NCBI RefSeq assembly: GCF_029953285.1
Contig: NZ_JASAOI010000045.1
Coordinates: 105,792 to 169,791 of the forward strand
DNA from: Yinghuangia seranimata
GTDB taxonomy: Bacteria; Actinomycetota; Actinomycetes; Streptomycetales; Streptomycetaceae
Direction: 5' to 3'
DNA length: 64,000 nt
Part shown: one piece after another, positions 33,835 through 42,627 of the stretch
Layout: every line of letters begins with the position of its first letter
Numbering within the stretch: position 1 is the stretch's first letter
The notes under the pieces: generated by a model
Told to the model about the DNA's origin: nothing
Seen by the model: only the letters and a program-made list of their open reading frames with translations
Databases searched by the model: none
Position numbers and translations under genes: made by a program

Positions 33835-34980
33835 CTAGGCCTTGGCGAACTGGCGGCTGATGACGAGGCGTTGGATCTGGTTGGTGCCTTCGAAGATCTG
33901 CATGATCTTGGCTTCGCGCATGTAGCGCTCCACCGGGAACTCGCGGGTGTAGCCGGCGCCGCCGAGGACCTGGACGGCGTCGGTGGTGACCTTCATGGCG
34001 GCGTCGGTGGCGACGAGTTTGGCGACGGAGGCGTGGCGGCTGTAGGGGCGGCCGGCGTCGCGGCGGCGGGCGGCGTCGAGGTAGGTGGCGCGGGCGGAGT
34101 CGACGGCGGCGGCCATGTCGGCGAGGAGGAAGCCGAGGCCCTGGTGGTCGACGATGCGGCGGCCGAAGGTGGTGCGCTGGTTGGCGTAGTCGACGGCGAC
34201 GTCGAGCGCGGCCTGGGCGAGGCCGGTGGCACAGGCGGCGATGCCGAGGCGGCCGGAGTCGAGGGCGCTGAAGGCGATGGAGAGGCCCTGGCCCTCGTCG
34301 CCGATGAGGCGGTCCTCGTCGAGGGGGACGCCGTCGTAGTGCGCGGTGGTCGTCGGGACCGCGTGCAGGCCCATCTTGTCCTCGGGCCGGCCGAAGGTCA
34401 GGTTGTCGTGGCTGCCCGGGGCGAGGAAGCACGAGATGCCGCGGCTGCCTTCGCCGGTGCGTGCGAACAGCGAGTAGAAGTCGGCCTTGCCGCCGTGGGT
34501 GATCCACGCCTTGGTGCCGACGATCTCGTAGCCGTCGGAGGTCTTGTTGGCCTTGCAGGTGAGCGCGGCGGCGTCGGAGCCGGCGTGCGGTTCGGACAGG
34601 CTGTAGCCGCCGATCCACTCGCCCTCGAGCATGCGCGGCAGCCAGCGTTCGCGCTGGTCCTGGGTGCCGTACGTGTAGAGCGGGAAGCACGCGAGGGTGT
34701 GGACGCTGGTCGCGACGGCGATCGCCGCCCAGCGGGCGGCGAGTTCCTCGACGACCTGGAGGTAGACCTCGTAGGGCTGGCCGCCGCCCCCGTATTCCTC
34801 GGGGTAGGGCAGGCCGAGCAGGCCGGTCTGGCCGAGCAGCGTGAACAGCCCTTCCGGGTAGGTCTCTTCGCGTTCGTGCCGGGCCGCGATGGGGGCGAGT
34901 TCCTTGTCCGCGATCGCCTGGGTGAGGGCGAGCAGGTCGCGGGATTCCTCGGTGGGCAGGAGGCGGTCGACGACGGCCAC
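33835..34980 (-). CDS. Acyl-CoA dehydrogenase
   Basis: A 381-residue flavoenzyme of the short-chain acyl-CoA dehydrogenase type. Visible: SLSEPHAGSD, FAD contact KAWITHGG, TTFGR-I, and the catalytic Glu in QIFEGTNQIQRLVISR (about 365). GTG 34980 has GAGGAG upstream. It follows the ferredoxin oxidoreductase gene by 101 bases on the same strand, so the two may be expressed together. With the oxidoreductase producing acyl-CoA from 2-oxo acids, this enzyme could carry out the next oxidation step in amino acid breakdown. Confidence 0.9.
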   Translation of the reverse strand: MAVVDRLLPTEESRDLLALTQAIADKELAPIAARHEREETYPEGLFTLLGQTGLLGLPYPEEYGGGGQPYEVYLQVVEELAARWAAIAVATSVHTLACFPLYTYGTQDQRERWLPRMLEGEWIGGYSLSEPHAGSDAAALTCKANKTSDGYEIVGTKAWITHGGKADFYSLFARTGEGSRGISCFLAPGSHDNLTFGRPEDKMGLHAVPTTTAHYDGVPLDEDRLIGDEGQGLSIAFSALDSGRLGIAACATGLAQAALDVAVDYANQRTTFGRRIVDHQGLGFLLADMAAAVDSARATYLDAARRRDAGRPYSRHASVAKLVATDAAMKVTTDAVQVLGGAGYTREFPVERYMREAKIMQIFEGTNQIQRLVISRQFAKA

Positions 34981-35081
34981 TGAGGGGTCTCCTCGGAGCG
35001 TGGGCCGGGCGGGTGGCCCGGCGGGAGCGGTTGGCGCACGAATGAGCCCGGGACGGGGTCGCCGTCCCGGGCTCGATGATT

Positions 35082-38000
35082 TCAGGCCGTCGGGTTCGCG
35101 GCGACCGTTGCGCGACGGGAGGCGGGTTCGGCCAGTTCGGCGAGCGCGGCCGCGGCGCGTGCGCGGTACTCGTCGACGCGGGCGAGCTTGATGTCCTCGT
35201 ATCCGCGCACCAGGTCGGGCAGTTCGGCGAAGTCGGTGACGGCGCCGACGGTGTCGTCGCGGAGCGCGGACAGTGCGTCCCGCATCATCGTCCGGTACTC
35301 GGCGACGAGTTCGCGCTCGACGCGGCGGACCTTGGCATAGCCGAACACGTCGAACCGGGTGCCGCGCAGGCCGCGTGCGGCGTGCAGGGCGCGGAACGCG
35401 GGGACGGCGGTGCGGCGCAGCCGGATCTTGCGCTTCATGCCGAGGGCGCGCAGCGCGGGCGGGTGGAGGAGTACGGAGACGTCCGCGTCCGCGCCGAACT
35501 CGTCCTCGCGCCGGGCCTTTTCGACGGTGTCGAGGTGGAGGCGGGCGACTTCGTACTCGTCCTTGTAGGCCATGAGCTTGTGCAGGCCCTTGGCGTAGGC
35601 GACGCCGATGCGCTCGCCGGCCTCGGTGCCGACGCGTGCGGCCGCGGCGGCGGTGACGCGGCGGACGTCCTCGGCGTAGCTGCGGGCGTAGGTGCCGTTC
35701 TGGAACCCGGTGAGATCGGCGATGCGGGTGGCGAGCACGTCGCGCAGGGCCTCGCCGAGGGCGGATCGGTCGGCGAGCGCGTAGGACTCGGGGTCGACCT
35801 CGACGGTCGCGCGGACCGGTGCGGCGACGGCGGCGCGCACGGCCTCGGGGTCCTGGACGGCGGCGCGGCCCCAGTGGAACGCGGCGAGGTTCTTGTCGAC
35901 GGCGGCCCGGTTGAGGCGGATGGCTTGTTCGACGGCCTCCGCGCTGACCGGCAGGCAGCCGTGCTGGAACGCGGCGCCGATGAGCAGCATGTTGGCGGGC
36001 ATGTGGTCGTCGAACAGGGCCTGCGAGAGGGCGAGGGCGTCGAGGTAGCGGTTGTCCGCGGACAGCGCACCGGTGGCGCGGGTGGCGGTCTCGATGCGGG
36101 CGACGCAGTCGTCCGGCGAGTCGGGCACCGCGAGCTGGTTGGTGACCATGGCGGCGGTCGGCACGATCGCGGTGTTGACGATGGCGACGGTGTGTCCGGC
36201 GCGCACGGTGGACAGGTTGCCGTCCGCGGCGGCGCCGAGCAGGTCGAAGCCGAGCAGGACGTCGGCGGTGCCGCGCGAGGCGCGCAGCGCGCCGTCGACG
36301 GGCTTGCGGCCGATGCGCAGGTCGCTGACGACCGGTCCGCCCTTCTGCGCGAGGCCGGTCTGGTCGAGGCCCGCGGTGTGCAGCCCGTCGAGGTGCGCGG
36401 CCATCTGGAGGATGGCCGAGACGGTCACGACGCCGGTGCCGCCGATGCCGGGCATGCGGACCAGGATCTCGTCGTCGTACGCGAAGCGCTGTGCGGGCTG
36501 AGCGAGTTCGACGGGCAGCGCGGGGACCTCGCGGCGCTTGCGGGTGCCGGGCTCGACGAGGAGGAACGACGGGCAGTCGCCCTTGAGGCAGCTGAAGTCG
36601 CTGTTGCAGGAAGCCTGGTGGATGCGCGTCTTGCGGCCGAACTCGGTGTCCACGGGCTGCACCGACAGGCACGTGGACTTGTCGCCGCAGTCGCCGCAGC
36701 CCTCGCAGACGCGCTCGTTGACGACGACCTTCTCGGCGGGCGTGGGGAGTTCGCCGCGCTTGCGCAGGCGGCGCTCCTCGGCGGCGCAGCGGTCGTCGTG
36801 GATGAGGACGGTGACGCCTTCGACACCGGCCAGTTCGCGTTCCACGTCGGCGAGGTCGTCGCGGTGCCGGACGGTCGCGACGGGGTCGAGCGCGATGCCC
36901 CGGTAGGCGGCGGGCTCATCGGTGGTGATGACGACGCGGCGCACGCCCTCGATGGCCATCCAGCGGGTCAGGTCCGGGATGTTCAGCTTGCCTTCGGGGC
37001 GCTGGCCGCCGGTCATGGCGACGGCGTCGTTGTAGAGCAGCTTGTACGTCATGGTGACGCCCGCGGCTACGGCGGCGCGGACCGCGAGCGAGCCGGAGTG
37101 GTGGAAGGTGCCGTCGCCGAGGTTCTGCACGAAGTGCTTGTCGGCGGTGAACGGCGCGAGGCCGAACCACTGCGTGCCCTCGCCGCCCATCTGGGTGAGG
37201 CCGACGCGGTTGCCGCGGCCCTTGCCGTCCAGCGCGATCATCGCGTGGCAGCCGATGCCGACGCCGACGAGGGTGTCGTCGGAGGTGCGGGTCGAGGTGT
37301 TGTGCGGGCAGCCGGAGCAGAAGTACGGCGTGCGCGGCGCGGCCATCGGCAGCGCGATGCGCGCGGGCCGCTTGGGCTTGGGCGTCACGGCCTCGACGTG
37401 GGCGGCGGCGGTGTGCGGGAGGCGGTCGGCGCCGATGCGGGAGGCGAGCGCGATGGCGACGTCCTCGGCGCCGAGGGTGCCGCGCTGGGTCAGCAGCACG
37501 CGGCCGCCCTCGTCGCGGCGGCCGACGACGCGCGGGGCGTCGGGGCGCCGGTACAGCGCCTCCTTGAGGCGGCCCTCGAGGAAGCCGACCTTGTCCTCGA
37601 CGACCAGCACCTCGTCGAGGCCCTCGGTCAGCCCGGCGAGCTCGGCGTCGGCCAGCGGGAACGGCATGCCGAGCTTGATCAGGCGCAGCCCGAGCGCGGC
37701 CAGCTCGGCCTCGCCGATGCCGAGGTTGTGCAGCGCGCGCTGGACGACGGCGTACTGCGTGCCGGAGGCCAGGATGCCCAGCTTCGCGCCGGGCGTGGTG
37801 AACGTGACGCGGTTGAGGCCGACGGTGGCGGCGTACGCGCGCGCCCTGTCCAGGCGGCGGGTCAGCATGTCGTACTCGGCGTCGAGCGACGCGGGGCCGA
37901 CCAGCGTGGGGGCGGGGCCGCGCGGGGTGCGGGCCGGCTCGGGGACGTCGCGGGACAGGCCGCTGAGCTCGACGGTGCCGGACGCGTCCGCGATGTCCGC

Positions 38001-38612
38001 GACGATCTTGAGGCCGGTCCACAGGCCGCTGGCGCGGGACATCCCGACGGCGTGCAGGCCGTACTCGATGATCTCGGCCACCGAGCCGGGGGCGAGCAGC
38101 GGCATCGCCAGGCTCGCCGCCATGGGCTCGCACGAGCTCGGGACGGTGGAGGACTTGCTGCCCGGGTCGTCGCCGATCCACGCCACCGCGCCGCCGAGCG
38201 GGGCGGTGCCGGCCAGCATCGCGTGCCGGATCGCGTCGGCGGCGCGGTCCAGGCCGGGGTTCTTGCCGTACCAGAAGCCGACGACGCCGTCGTGGCGGCG
38301 GCCCGGGACCTGGTCGAGCAGCTGCGTGCCCGCGACGGCGGTGGCGGCGAGCTCCTCGTTGAGGCCGGCCTGGAAGACCACGCCGGCCGGGTCGAGGTGC
38401 TTGGCGGCACGGCCCATCTCGAGGTCGACGCCGCCGAGCGGGGAGCCCTGGTAGCCGGACACGTACACACGCGTGTCCAGGCCTCGTGCGGTGTCGAGGC
38501 GGCGCTGCTCCAGGGTGAGCCGGACGAGGGCCTGGATGCCGGAGATCAGCACACGGCCGTCGGCGGCCGTGTACTTGTCGTCCAGCGACACGGCGGAGCG
38601 GTCGATGCGCAC
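35082..38612 (-). CDS. Indolepyruvate ferredoxin oxidoreductase, fused subunits
   Basis: A 1176-residue 2-oxoacid oxidoreductase combining the thiamine-diphosphate-binding part (about 1-620), a cysteine cluster region, and the gamma-type domain (about 700-900, from RMPGIGGTGVVTVSAILQ) plus a C-terminal extension. Cysteine motifs CSGCPHN (about 428), CEGCGDCGDKSTC (about 635) and CNSDFSCLKGDCPSF (about 670) suggest iron-sulfur binding. It turns aryl or branched 2-oxo acids into acyl-CoA with ferredoxin as acceptor. GTG 38612 starts the protein. An Lrp-type gene is divergent. Confidence 0.9.
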   Translation of the reverse strand: MRIDRSAVSLDDKYTAADGRVLISGIQALVRLTLEQRRLDTARGLDTRVYVSGYQGSPLGGVDLEMGRAAKHLDPAGVVFQAGLNEELAATAVAGTQLLDQVPGRRHDGVVGFWYGKNPGLDRAADAIRHAMLAGTAPLGGAVAWIGDDPGSKSSTVPSSCEPMAASLAMPLLAPGSVAEIIEYGLHAVGMSRASGLWTGLKIVADIADASGTVELSGLSRDVPEPARTPRGPAPTLVGPASLDAEYDMLTRRLDRARAYAATVGLNRVTFTTPGAKLGILASGTQYAVVQRALHNLGIGEAELAALGLRLIKLGMPFPLADAELAGLTEGLDEVLVVEDKVGFLEGRLKEALYRRPDAPRVVGRRDEGGRVLLTQRGTLGAEDVAIALASRIGADRLPHTAAAHVEAVTPKPKRPARIALPMAAPRTPYFCSGCPHNTSTRTSDDTLVGVGIGCHAMIALDGKGRGNRVGLTQMGGEGTQWFGLAPFTADKHFVQNLGDGTFHHSGSLAVRAAVAAGVTMTYKLLYNDAVAMTGGQRPEGKLNIPDLTRWMAIEGVRRVVITTDEPAAYRGIALDPVATVRHRDDLADVERELAGVEGVTVLIHDDRCAAEERRLRKRGELPTPAEKVVVNERVCEGCGDCGDKSTCLSVQPVDTEFGRKTRIHQASCNSDFSCLKGDCPSFLLVEPGTRKRREVPALPVELAQPAQRFAYDDEILVRMPGIGGTGVVTVSAILQMAAHLDGLHTAGLDQTGLAQKGGPVVSDLRIGRKPVDGALRASRGTADVLLGFDLLGAAADGNLSTVRAGHTVAIVNTAIVPTAAMVTNQLAVPDSPDDCVARIETATRATGALSADNRYLDALALSQALFDDHMPANMLLIGAAFQHGCLPVSAEAVEQAIRLNRAAVDKNLAAFHWGRAAVQDPEAVRAAVAAPVRATVEVDPESYALADRSALGEALRDVLATRIADLTGFQNGTYARSYAEDVRRVTAAAAARVGTEAGERIGVAYAKGLHKLMAYKDEYEVARLHLDTVEKARREDEFGADADVSVLLHPPALRALGMKRKIRLRRTAVPAFRALHAARGLRGTRFDVFGYAKVRRVERELVAEYRTMMRDALSALRDDTVGAVTDFAELPDLVRGYEDIKLARVDEYRARAAAALAELAEPASRRATVAANPTA

Positions 38613-38787
38613 GGGGTCCTCCGGCGGAGAAACGGGCGGGGTGGGTCGGCGCTAGGACACCAACCGAGCCCGATGCCACGCAAGTACCTCGCGGGAAATC
38701 GCCACAAAGACGCAAAGATCTCAACAGGCTGCGCGGGATATCATCAATTATTTGCACCCTGACCCCCGAAAAACGAGGTGTCCCGCC
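38613..38787. promoter_or_regulatory. Divergent promoter region, Lrp gene / oxidoreductase gene
   Basis: A 175-base gap whose right half (about 38690-38760) is AT-rich for this genome, including GATATCATCAATTATTTGC. Both promoters and the binding sites of the Lrp-type protein are expected here; no single box can be named with confidence. Confidence 0.5.
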
Positions 38788-39228
38788 ATGGCCGACGTCG
38801 ACGCCACCGACCACGAGCTGCTGCGCCTGCTGCGCGAGGACGGCCGCCGCACCTTCTCCGAGATGGCCACCGAGGTGGGCCTGTCCGTCGCGGCTGTGAA
38901 GCGGCGCGTCGATCGGCTGCGTGACATCGGTGTCATCACCGGGTTCACCGTGCAGGTCGACCACGCGAAGCTCGGCTGGGGCATCGAGGCCTTCACCGAG
39001 CTGCGCTACGCGGGAAGCACGACCGTGCAGGAGATCATGCGCACGACCACCGGCGTGCCGGAGGTCCAGGCGGTCTTCACGATCGCGGGCGACCCGGACG
39101 CGCTCATCCAGGTGCGGGTGCGCGACATCGCCCACCTTCAGGAGGTCATCGACACTCTGCGGCGGTCGGGGAACGTGACGGGGACGAAGACGCTGATGGT
39201 GCTCGGGTCGTGGTCGCGGGAGGCGTGA
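38788..39228 (+). CDS. Lrp/AsnC-family transcriptional regulator
   Basis: A 146-residue regulator: helix-turn-helix at about 5-60 (EMATEVGLSVAAVKRRVDRL) and a RAM ligand domain after it. ATG 38788 with CGAGGTG upstream. Divergent from the indolepyruvate ferredoxin oxidoreductase gene, it likely controls that gene in response to an amino acid or its 2-oxo acid, as is usual for this arrangement. Confidence 0.85.
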   Translation: MADVDATDHELLRLLREDGRRTFSEMATEVGLSVAAVKRRVDRLRDIGVITGFTVQVDHAKLGWGIEAFTELRYAGSTTVQEIMRTTTGVPEVQAVFTIAGDPDALIQVRVRDIAHLQEVIDTLRRSGNVTGTKTLMVLGSWSREA

Positions 39229-39275
39229 GCGCCGCGTCAACGGGCCGCATGTGACCGGTGGCGCGACGGAGCGGG

Positions 39276-39289
39276 CGTGACCGGTCACG
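39276..39289. promoter_or_regulatory. 14-base palindrome CGTGACCGGTCACG
   Basis: Perfect palindrome in the gap between convergent genes, overlapping the stop of the minus-strand gene. A 13-base version recurs at 49208-49220. Too short for a terminator; possibly a protein-binding site or chance. Confidence 0.3.
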
Positions 39290-40148
39290 CGTGCTTGCCC
39301 CGGCCGCGTGGGCGCCGGGTCGTCGCGGGGCCTCCCCCGCCGCACGTCAGGTCGATGTCGGCGACCGGCCCCCGTACCGCGGCACGGTGCCCGCCCGGTT
39401 TCCGGCCCAGCCGGAACCCCGGTGCCAGTTCATCGAGTTCGAACGACGCCTCGGCTTCGACGGTACGCACCGCCCACACCGTCACCTCGGGCGGCATCCC
39501 GCGCGCCATCCCCCGCGGCAGGCGGGCCGATACGCGTGAGAGCACACCCAGGCCGGCCGCAAGCGCGACGACATTCCACGCCGCCAGGCCCGCGACAAAA
39601 GGCACGGAGGTTCCGGCCTCGGGCCCGTCCGCGAGGAACACCCGTACGCCGTGCGCCATCGCGCCCGCGACCGCACCGAACACAACTCCGCCGGACGCGA
39701 CCGCCGTCCAACCGTTGCCGCGGAACCGGCGCTTGAGCCCGGCCTCGTGCCGGGCCCGCGCCCGCCGGTAGCCCGGCGCCGCGACGGCCTTGCCGAACCG
39801 GCAGCCGCCCCCGGCGCGTTCGACGGCGTCCAGCAGCGCCGCGCAGACCGGGTGTCCGGGCGGGGTTCGGGTGGCGGCGACGGTCGCGGTCAACGTCCCG
39901 TCGCGGGACAGGTGCACGAGCTGGTCGCGGTCCAGCAGGCAGACGGCGACCCGGTCGACGAGCGGCGTTCCGCCGACGATCCCTGCGGCGTGCAGGACGT
40001 CCAGCCCGAGCACCGCCTCGGGCGCGACGGCCGGCCCGTCGGCGCGGCCGCGCAGCCTGACCAACCCGTAGAGCAGCACCAACACGACACACCCGGCCGC
40101 GATCCACCCGGCCAGCACGAGAGCGAGTTCCCCGACCAACCTCGACAC
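39285..40148 (-). CDS. Membrane protein, TIGR04222-like
   Basis: About 287 residues from GTG 40148. One helix near the N-terminus (about 5-27, VGELALVLAGWIAAGCVVLVL), a cytoplasmic middle with LGLDVLHAAGIVGGTPLVDR and SRDGTLTATVAAT, then two more helices (about 168-188 and 200-222) and a Gly/Arg-rich tail. The layout recalls the TIGR04222 family of actinobacterial membrane proteins of unknown role, but the match is by eye and weak. Confidence 0.55.
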   Translation of the reverse strand: MSRLVGELALVLAGWIAAGCVVLVLLYGLVRLRGRADGPAVAPEAVLGLDVLHAAGIVGGTPLVDRVAVCLLDRDQLVHLSRDGTLTATVAATRTPPGHPVCAALLDAVERAGGGCRFGKAVAAPGYRRARARHEAGLKRRFRGNGWTAVASGGVVFGAVAGAMAHGVRVFLADGPEAGTSVPFVAGLAAWNVVALAAGLGVLSRVSARLPRGMARGMPPEVTVWAVRTVEAEASFELDELAPGFRLGRKPGGHRAAVRGPVADIDLTCGGGGPATTRRPRGRGKHA

Positions 40149-40495
40149 GGCACCCCCCGGCGAGCGGCGCGCCCCGGCCCCCAGCGCCCGATCCAGGGTA
40201 GGGATTCGGGACGAACTAGGCGAGAGCCAAAGGAGATTGGTCGAACGCGAACAACGCGAGCCGGCGGGATGCGGTATCGCGCCGACGCGCGCCACGGCGA
40301 CCGGCGGCGGGCACGGGATCCGCTGACCGGACCGAACCGTGAAACAGCTGCCGTCGACATCGCGAACGGCCCTGCTTCCATGGTCGGCCGCAAGCCGCGG
40401 CACCGCCGCGTGATCGGCACGCACCCGCCCCGCGCCTGGTCGGCGGTGCCGCCGGGTCCGGCGGCGGCCGTGGCATGGCCGGTACCGTCGTTCGG
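40149..40495. other. Intergenic region between divergent genes
   Basis: About 347 bases between the membrane protein gene and the first repeat-family gene. I see no gene, hairpin or repeat in it. Promoters for both sides should be here. Confidence 0.4.
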
Positions 40496-42535
40496 GTGAA
40501 GATCGACGGGGGCGGTCCGGTGTCCGTGGCGGAGCTGCTGCTCGGGCACGCGGACGCGGCGACGGCTGAACGGGCCCGTGTCCGGCTCGGGTTGTCGGTC
40601 GGTGCCGCTGAGGCCGGGTCCGGGGCCGACGGTTCCTCCGGCGGGGCCTCCGCGCGCAGCGCGGCGGCGGCGTCGGACGGGGCGGCGGCGGTGTCGGGCG
40701 GGGCGGTGGGGCCGGATCCGGACGGTACCCCGTTGGCCGTGCGCCTGCGGAACCCCAAGGGGCGGGTGGACAGCACGGCGCTCGACGGATACGCCCGCGC
40801 CGACTGGGACTTGGTCGCCGAGGAACACCTGCGCAGCGCGTTCGACGACGAGGTCGCCCGCCAGCTGGTCGTGCACCCCGACTGCCCGCGGGACGCCGTC
40901 CTCGTGCTGGCCACCGAGTCGCCGTTCAGCGTCACGGCACGTCATGGCAGGGCGTTCAGCGTCGCTTTGGACCGGCGCCTCCTGACCGCCCGTCAACTCG
41001 CCTTCGAGGGCAGGCCCGCGTGGCGTGCGCTCGGCACCGTGGCAAGGGTCGCGCGCCCCGCGTACGACCAGCCCCGCTTCGCACCGCTCGACCGCATCGT
41101 GGACGAAGCGGCGCGGATGCTGCCGGGCCCCGACCCTGCGGCATGGGCGTGGCTGGTGCGCCACGCGCCGAACTACCCGGGGACGTTCCCCGAGTTGTGC
41201 GCGGAGGCCGCACGGGCCGCCGACCCCGGTAGGGCCGACGCGGGGGCTGTCGACGGCGCGTCCCTCGTGTGGTCCGATCCGCCGGACCCCGCCGACCCGC
41301 GCCGCAACCCGCAGCGCTGGGGCCGCATGTCCCCGCTGGGGCTGCTGGGCCGCCTTCCGCCGGAGGACGCGGCCGCCGTGCTTGCGGTCCTGCCGTCCGA
41401 CGTGTGCGCCCAGCTCAGGCGGGTGAACGAACCGCTGCCCGGCCACCTCGTCCTCACGCTGATGCGGGACCCGGAGCTCGACGCGCGCGGCCTCGTCCGC
41501 CGCATGATCCCCGACCGGGACACGGAGGCCGTGCTACTCGCCAGGCACGACCGGCACATCAACGCCGCGCTGCTGGCCGAGTCGAAGGACGCCGCGACAC
41601 GGCACGCCGTGTTCGCCGCGTCCCGACGTGACGCGTCGCCCCGCGTGCGGCTGACGCCGCACTCCCGCGGCTGGCTGAACTTGCAGTACCGGGACGGCTG
41701 CCCGGAGGCGGTGTACGGCCACCACGTGGCGTTCCTCCGCACCGTGCTGCGCCGCGGTACGCACGACCTGAGCCCTGCGGCCGTGCTGAGGGGGTTGCTC
41801 AGCCTGTGGGAGGCGCAGGGCCGGGGCGCGCTGCTCGACCCGCGGCTGCGGTCGCTGCTGCGCGGTACCCCCGCCACGTGGCGGGCCTTGCACTGGGCCT
41901 GCAACGCAGCCGACGGCCTGGCCCGGCTGCGGGCCGAGGTGGAGCGCCTCGAACAGCCGGACGCCCTGGTGGCCGCGGTCCGCGAGCACCCGGCGATGGC
42001 CGGCGGGTACCTCCCGGCGGCGTTCTGGCCCGCGGCGGTGACGGCCCACGCCGACGAACCGCTGCGCCGGCGCCTCCTCGCCGCCCTGGCCCGGCACCCG
42101 GACTGTCCCGCGGAACTCGTCCGGGACGCCGTCCGGACGGACGGCGACCTGGCAGTCGAACTCGCGGGCCGGTCGCGGGAGTACGCGCTCGCCGCACTCG
42201 CGGAACCGCTCGGACCGCCGCCGCGGTGGGCCAACGCCGGGCGCGGCGGGATCGGCGACTGGATCGGCAATGCCCTGGCCGACGACGTGGTCTCCGTCCG
42301 GGAGTTCGTCGAACGTGCCCATCCGGCGACGCGGGCGGTGGAGGCGACGGGGGCGCTGTCCGGCGTGCTTCCGGAGTCCTACGCCGAGGCCTTGGAGGCC
42401 GTCGTCGCCGAGCACGCGCGCGCCGCGCTGGGCGACGACGCGGAGGCGTGGGCCGTGGCGGTGATGCTGCTGCCGGAGTTCGTCGGCACGCTGCCGGAAC
42501 TGTTCGCGACGGCGGCCTCCGCGGCGAGGTCCTGA
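40496..42535 (+). CDS. Large uncharacterised protein, variant leucine-repeat-like, paralogue 1
   Basis: A 679-residue soluble protein of helical repeats. Segments such as ARHPDCPAELVRDAV and VVHPDCPRDAVLVLA recall leucine-rich-repeat-variant (LRV) units. A distinctive motif, D-x-x-AWAWLVRHAPNYPGTFPEL (about 212-234), returns near the C-terminus as EAWAVAVMLLPEFVGTLPEL (about 649-668). An Ala/Gly/Ser-rich linker spans about 45-80. GTG 40496 is chosen because the N-terminus then matches paralogue 2 residue for residue; ATG 40475 is in the same frame. No catalytic motif is seen. Tandem with paralogue 2; a hairpin terminator follows its stop. Confidence 0.7.
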   Translation: MKIDGGGPVSVAELLLGHADAATAERARVRLGLSVGAAEAGSGADGSSGGASARSAAAASDGAAAVSGGAVGPDPDGTPLAVRLRNPKGRVDSTALDGYARADWDLVAEEHLRSAFDDEVARQLVVHPDCPRDAVLVLATESPFSVTARHGRAFSVALDRRLLTARQLAFEGRPAWRALGTVARVARPAYDQPRFAPLDRIVDEAARMLPGPDPAAWAWLVRHAPNYPGTFPELCAEAARAADPGRADAGAVDGASLVWSDPPDPADPRRNPQRWGRMSPLGLLGRLPPEDAAAVLAVLPSDVCAQLRRVNEPLPGHLVLTLMRDPELDARGLVRRMIPDRDTEAVLLARHDRHINAALLAESKDAATRHAVFAASRRDASPRVRLTPHSRGWLNLQYRDGCPEAVYGHHVAFLRTVLRRGTHDLSPAAVLRGLLSLWEAQGRGALLDPRLRSLLRGTPATWRALHWACNAADGLARLRAEVERLEQPDALVAAVREHPAMAGGYLPAAFWPAAVTAHADEPLRRRLLAALARHPDCPAELVRDAVRTDGDLAVELAGRSREYALAALAEPLGPPPRWANAGRGGIGDWIGNALADDVVSVREFVERAHPATRAVEATGALSGVLPESYAEALEAVVAEHARAALGDDAEAWAVAVMLLPEFVGTLPELFATAASAARS

Positions 42536-42541
42536 TCCGGC

Positions 42542-42568
42542 TGAGACGCGGCTGAGTAACGCGTCTCA
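42542..42568 (+). terminator. Hairpin terminator after paralogue 1
   Basis: Arms TGAGACGCG and CGCGTCTCA (9 bp) around a 9-base loop, starting 7 bases after the stop. It suggests the two tandem paralogues are transcribed separately. Confidence 0.75.
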
Positions 42569-42627
42569 CGGGTCGCGGTCGGGCGTCGGCGCCGTCTCGT
42601 GCGCCGCCGGGCAGTAGCGTCGACGGG

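Noticed and set aside
35076..38762. A 1228-codon plus-strand frame opposite the indolepyruvate oxidoreductase gene
   Set aside because: The minus-strand gene has clear domains and cysteine motifs; the plus frame is its shadow.
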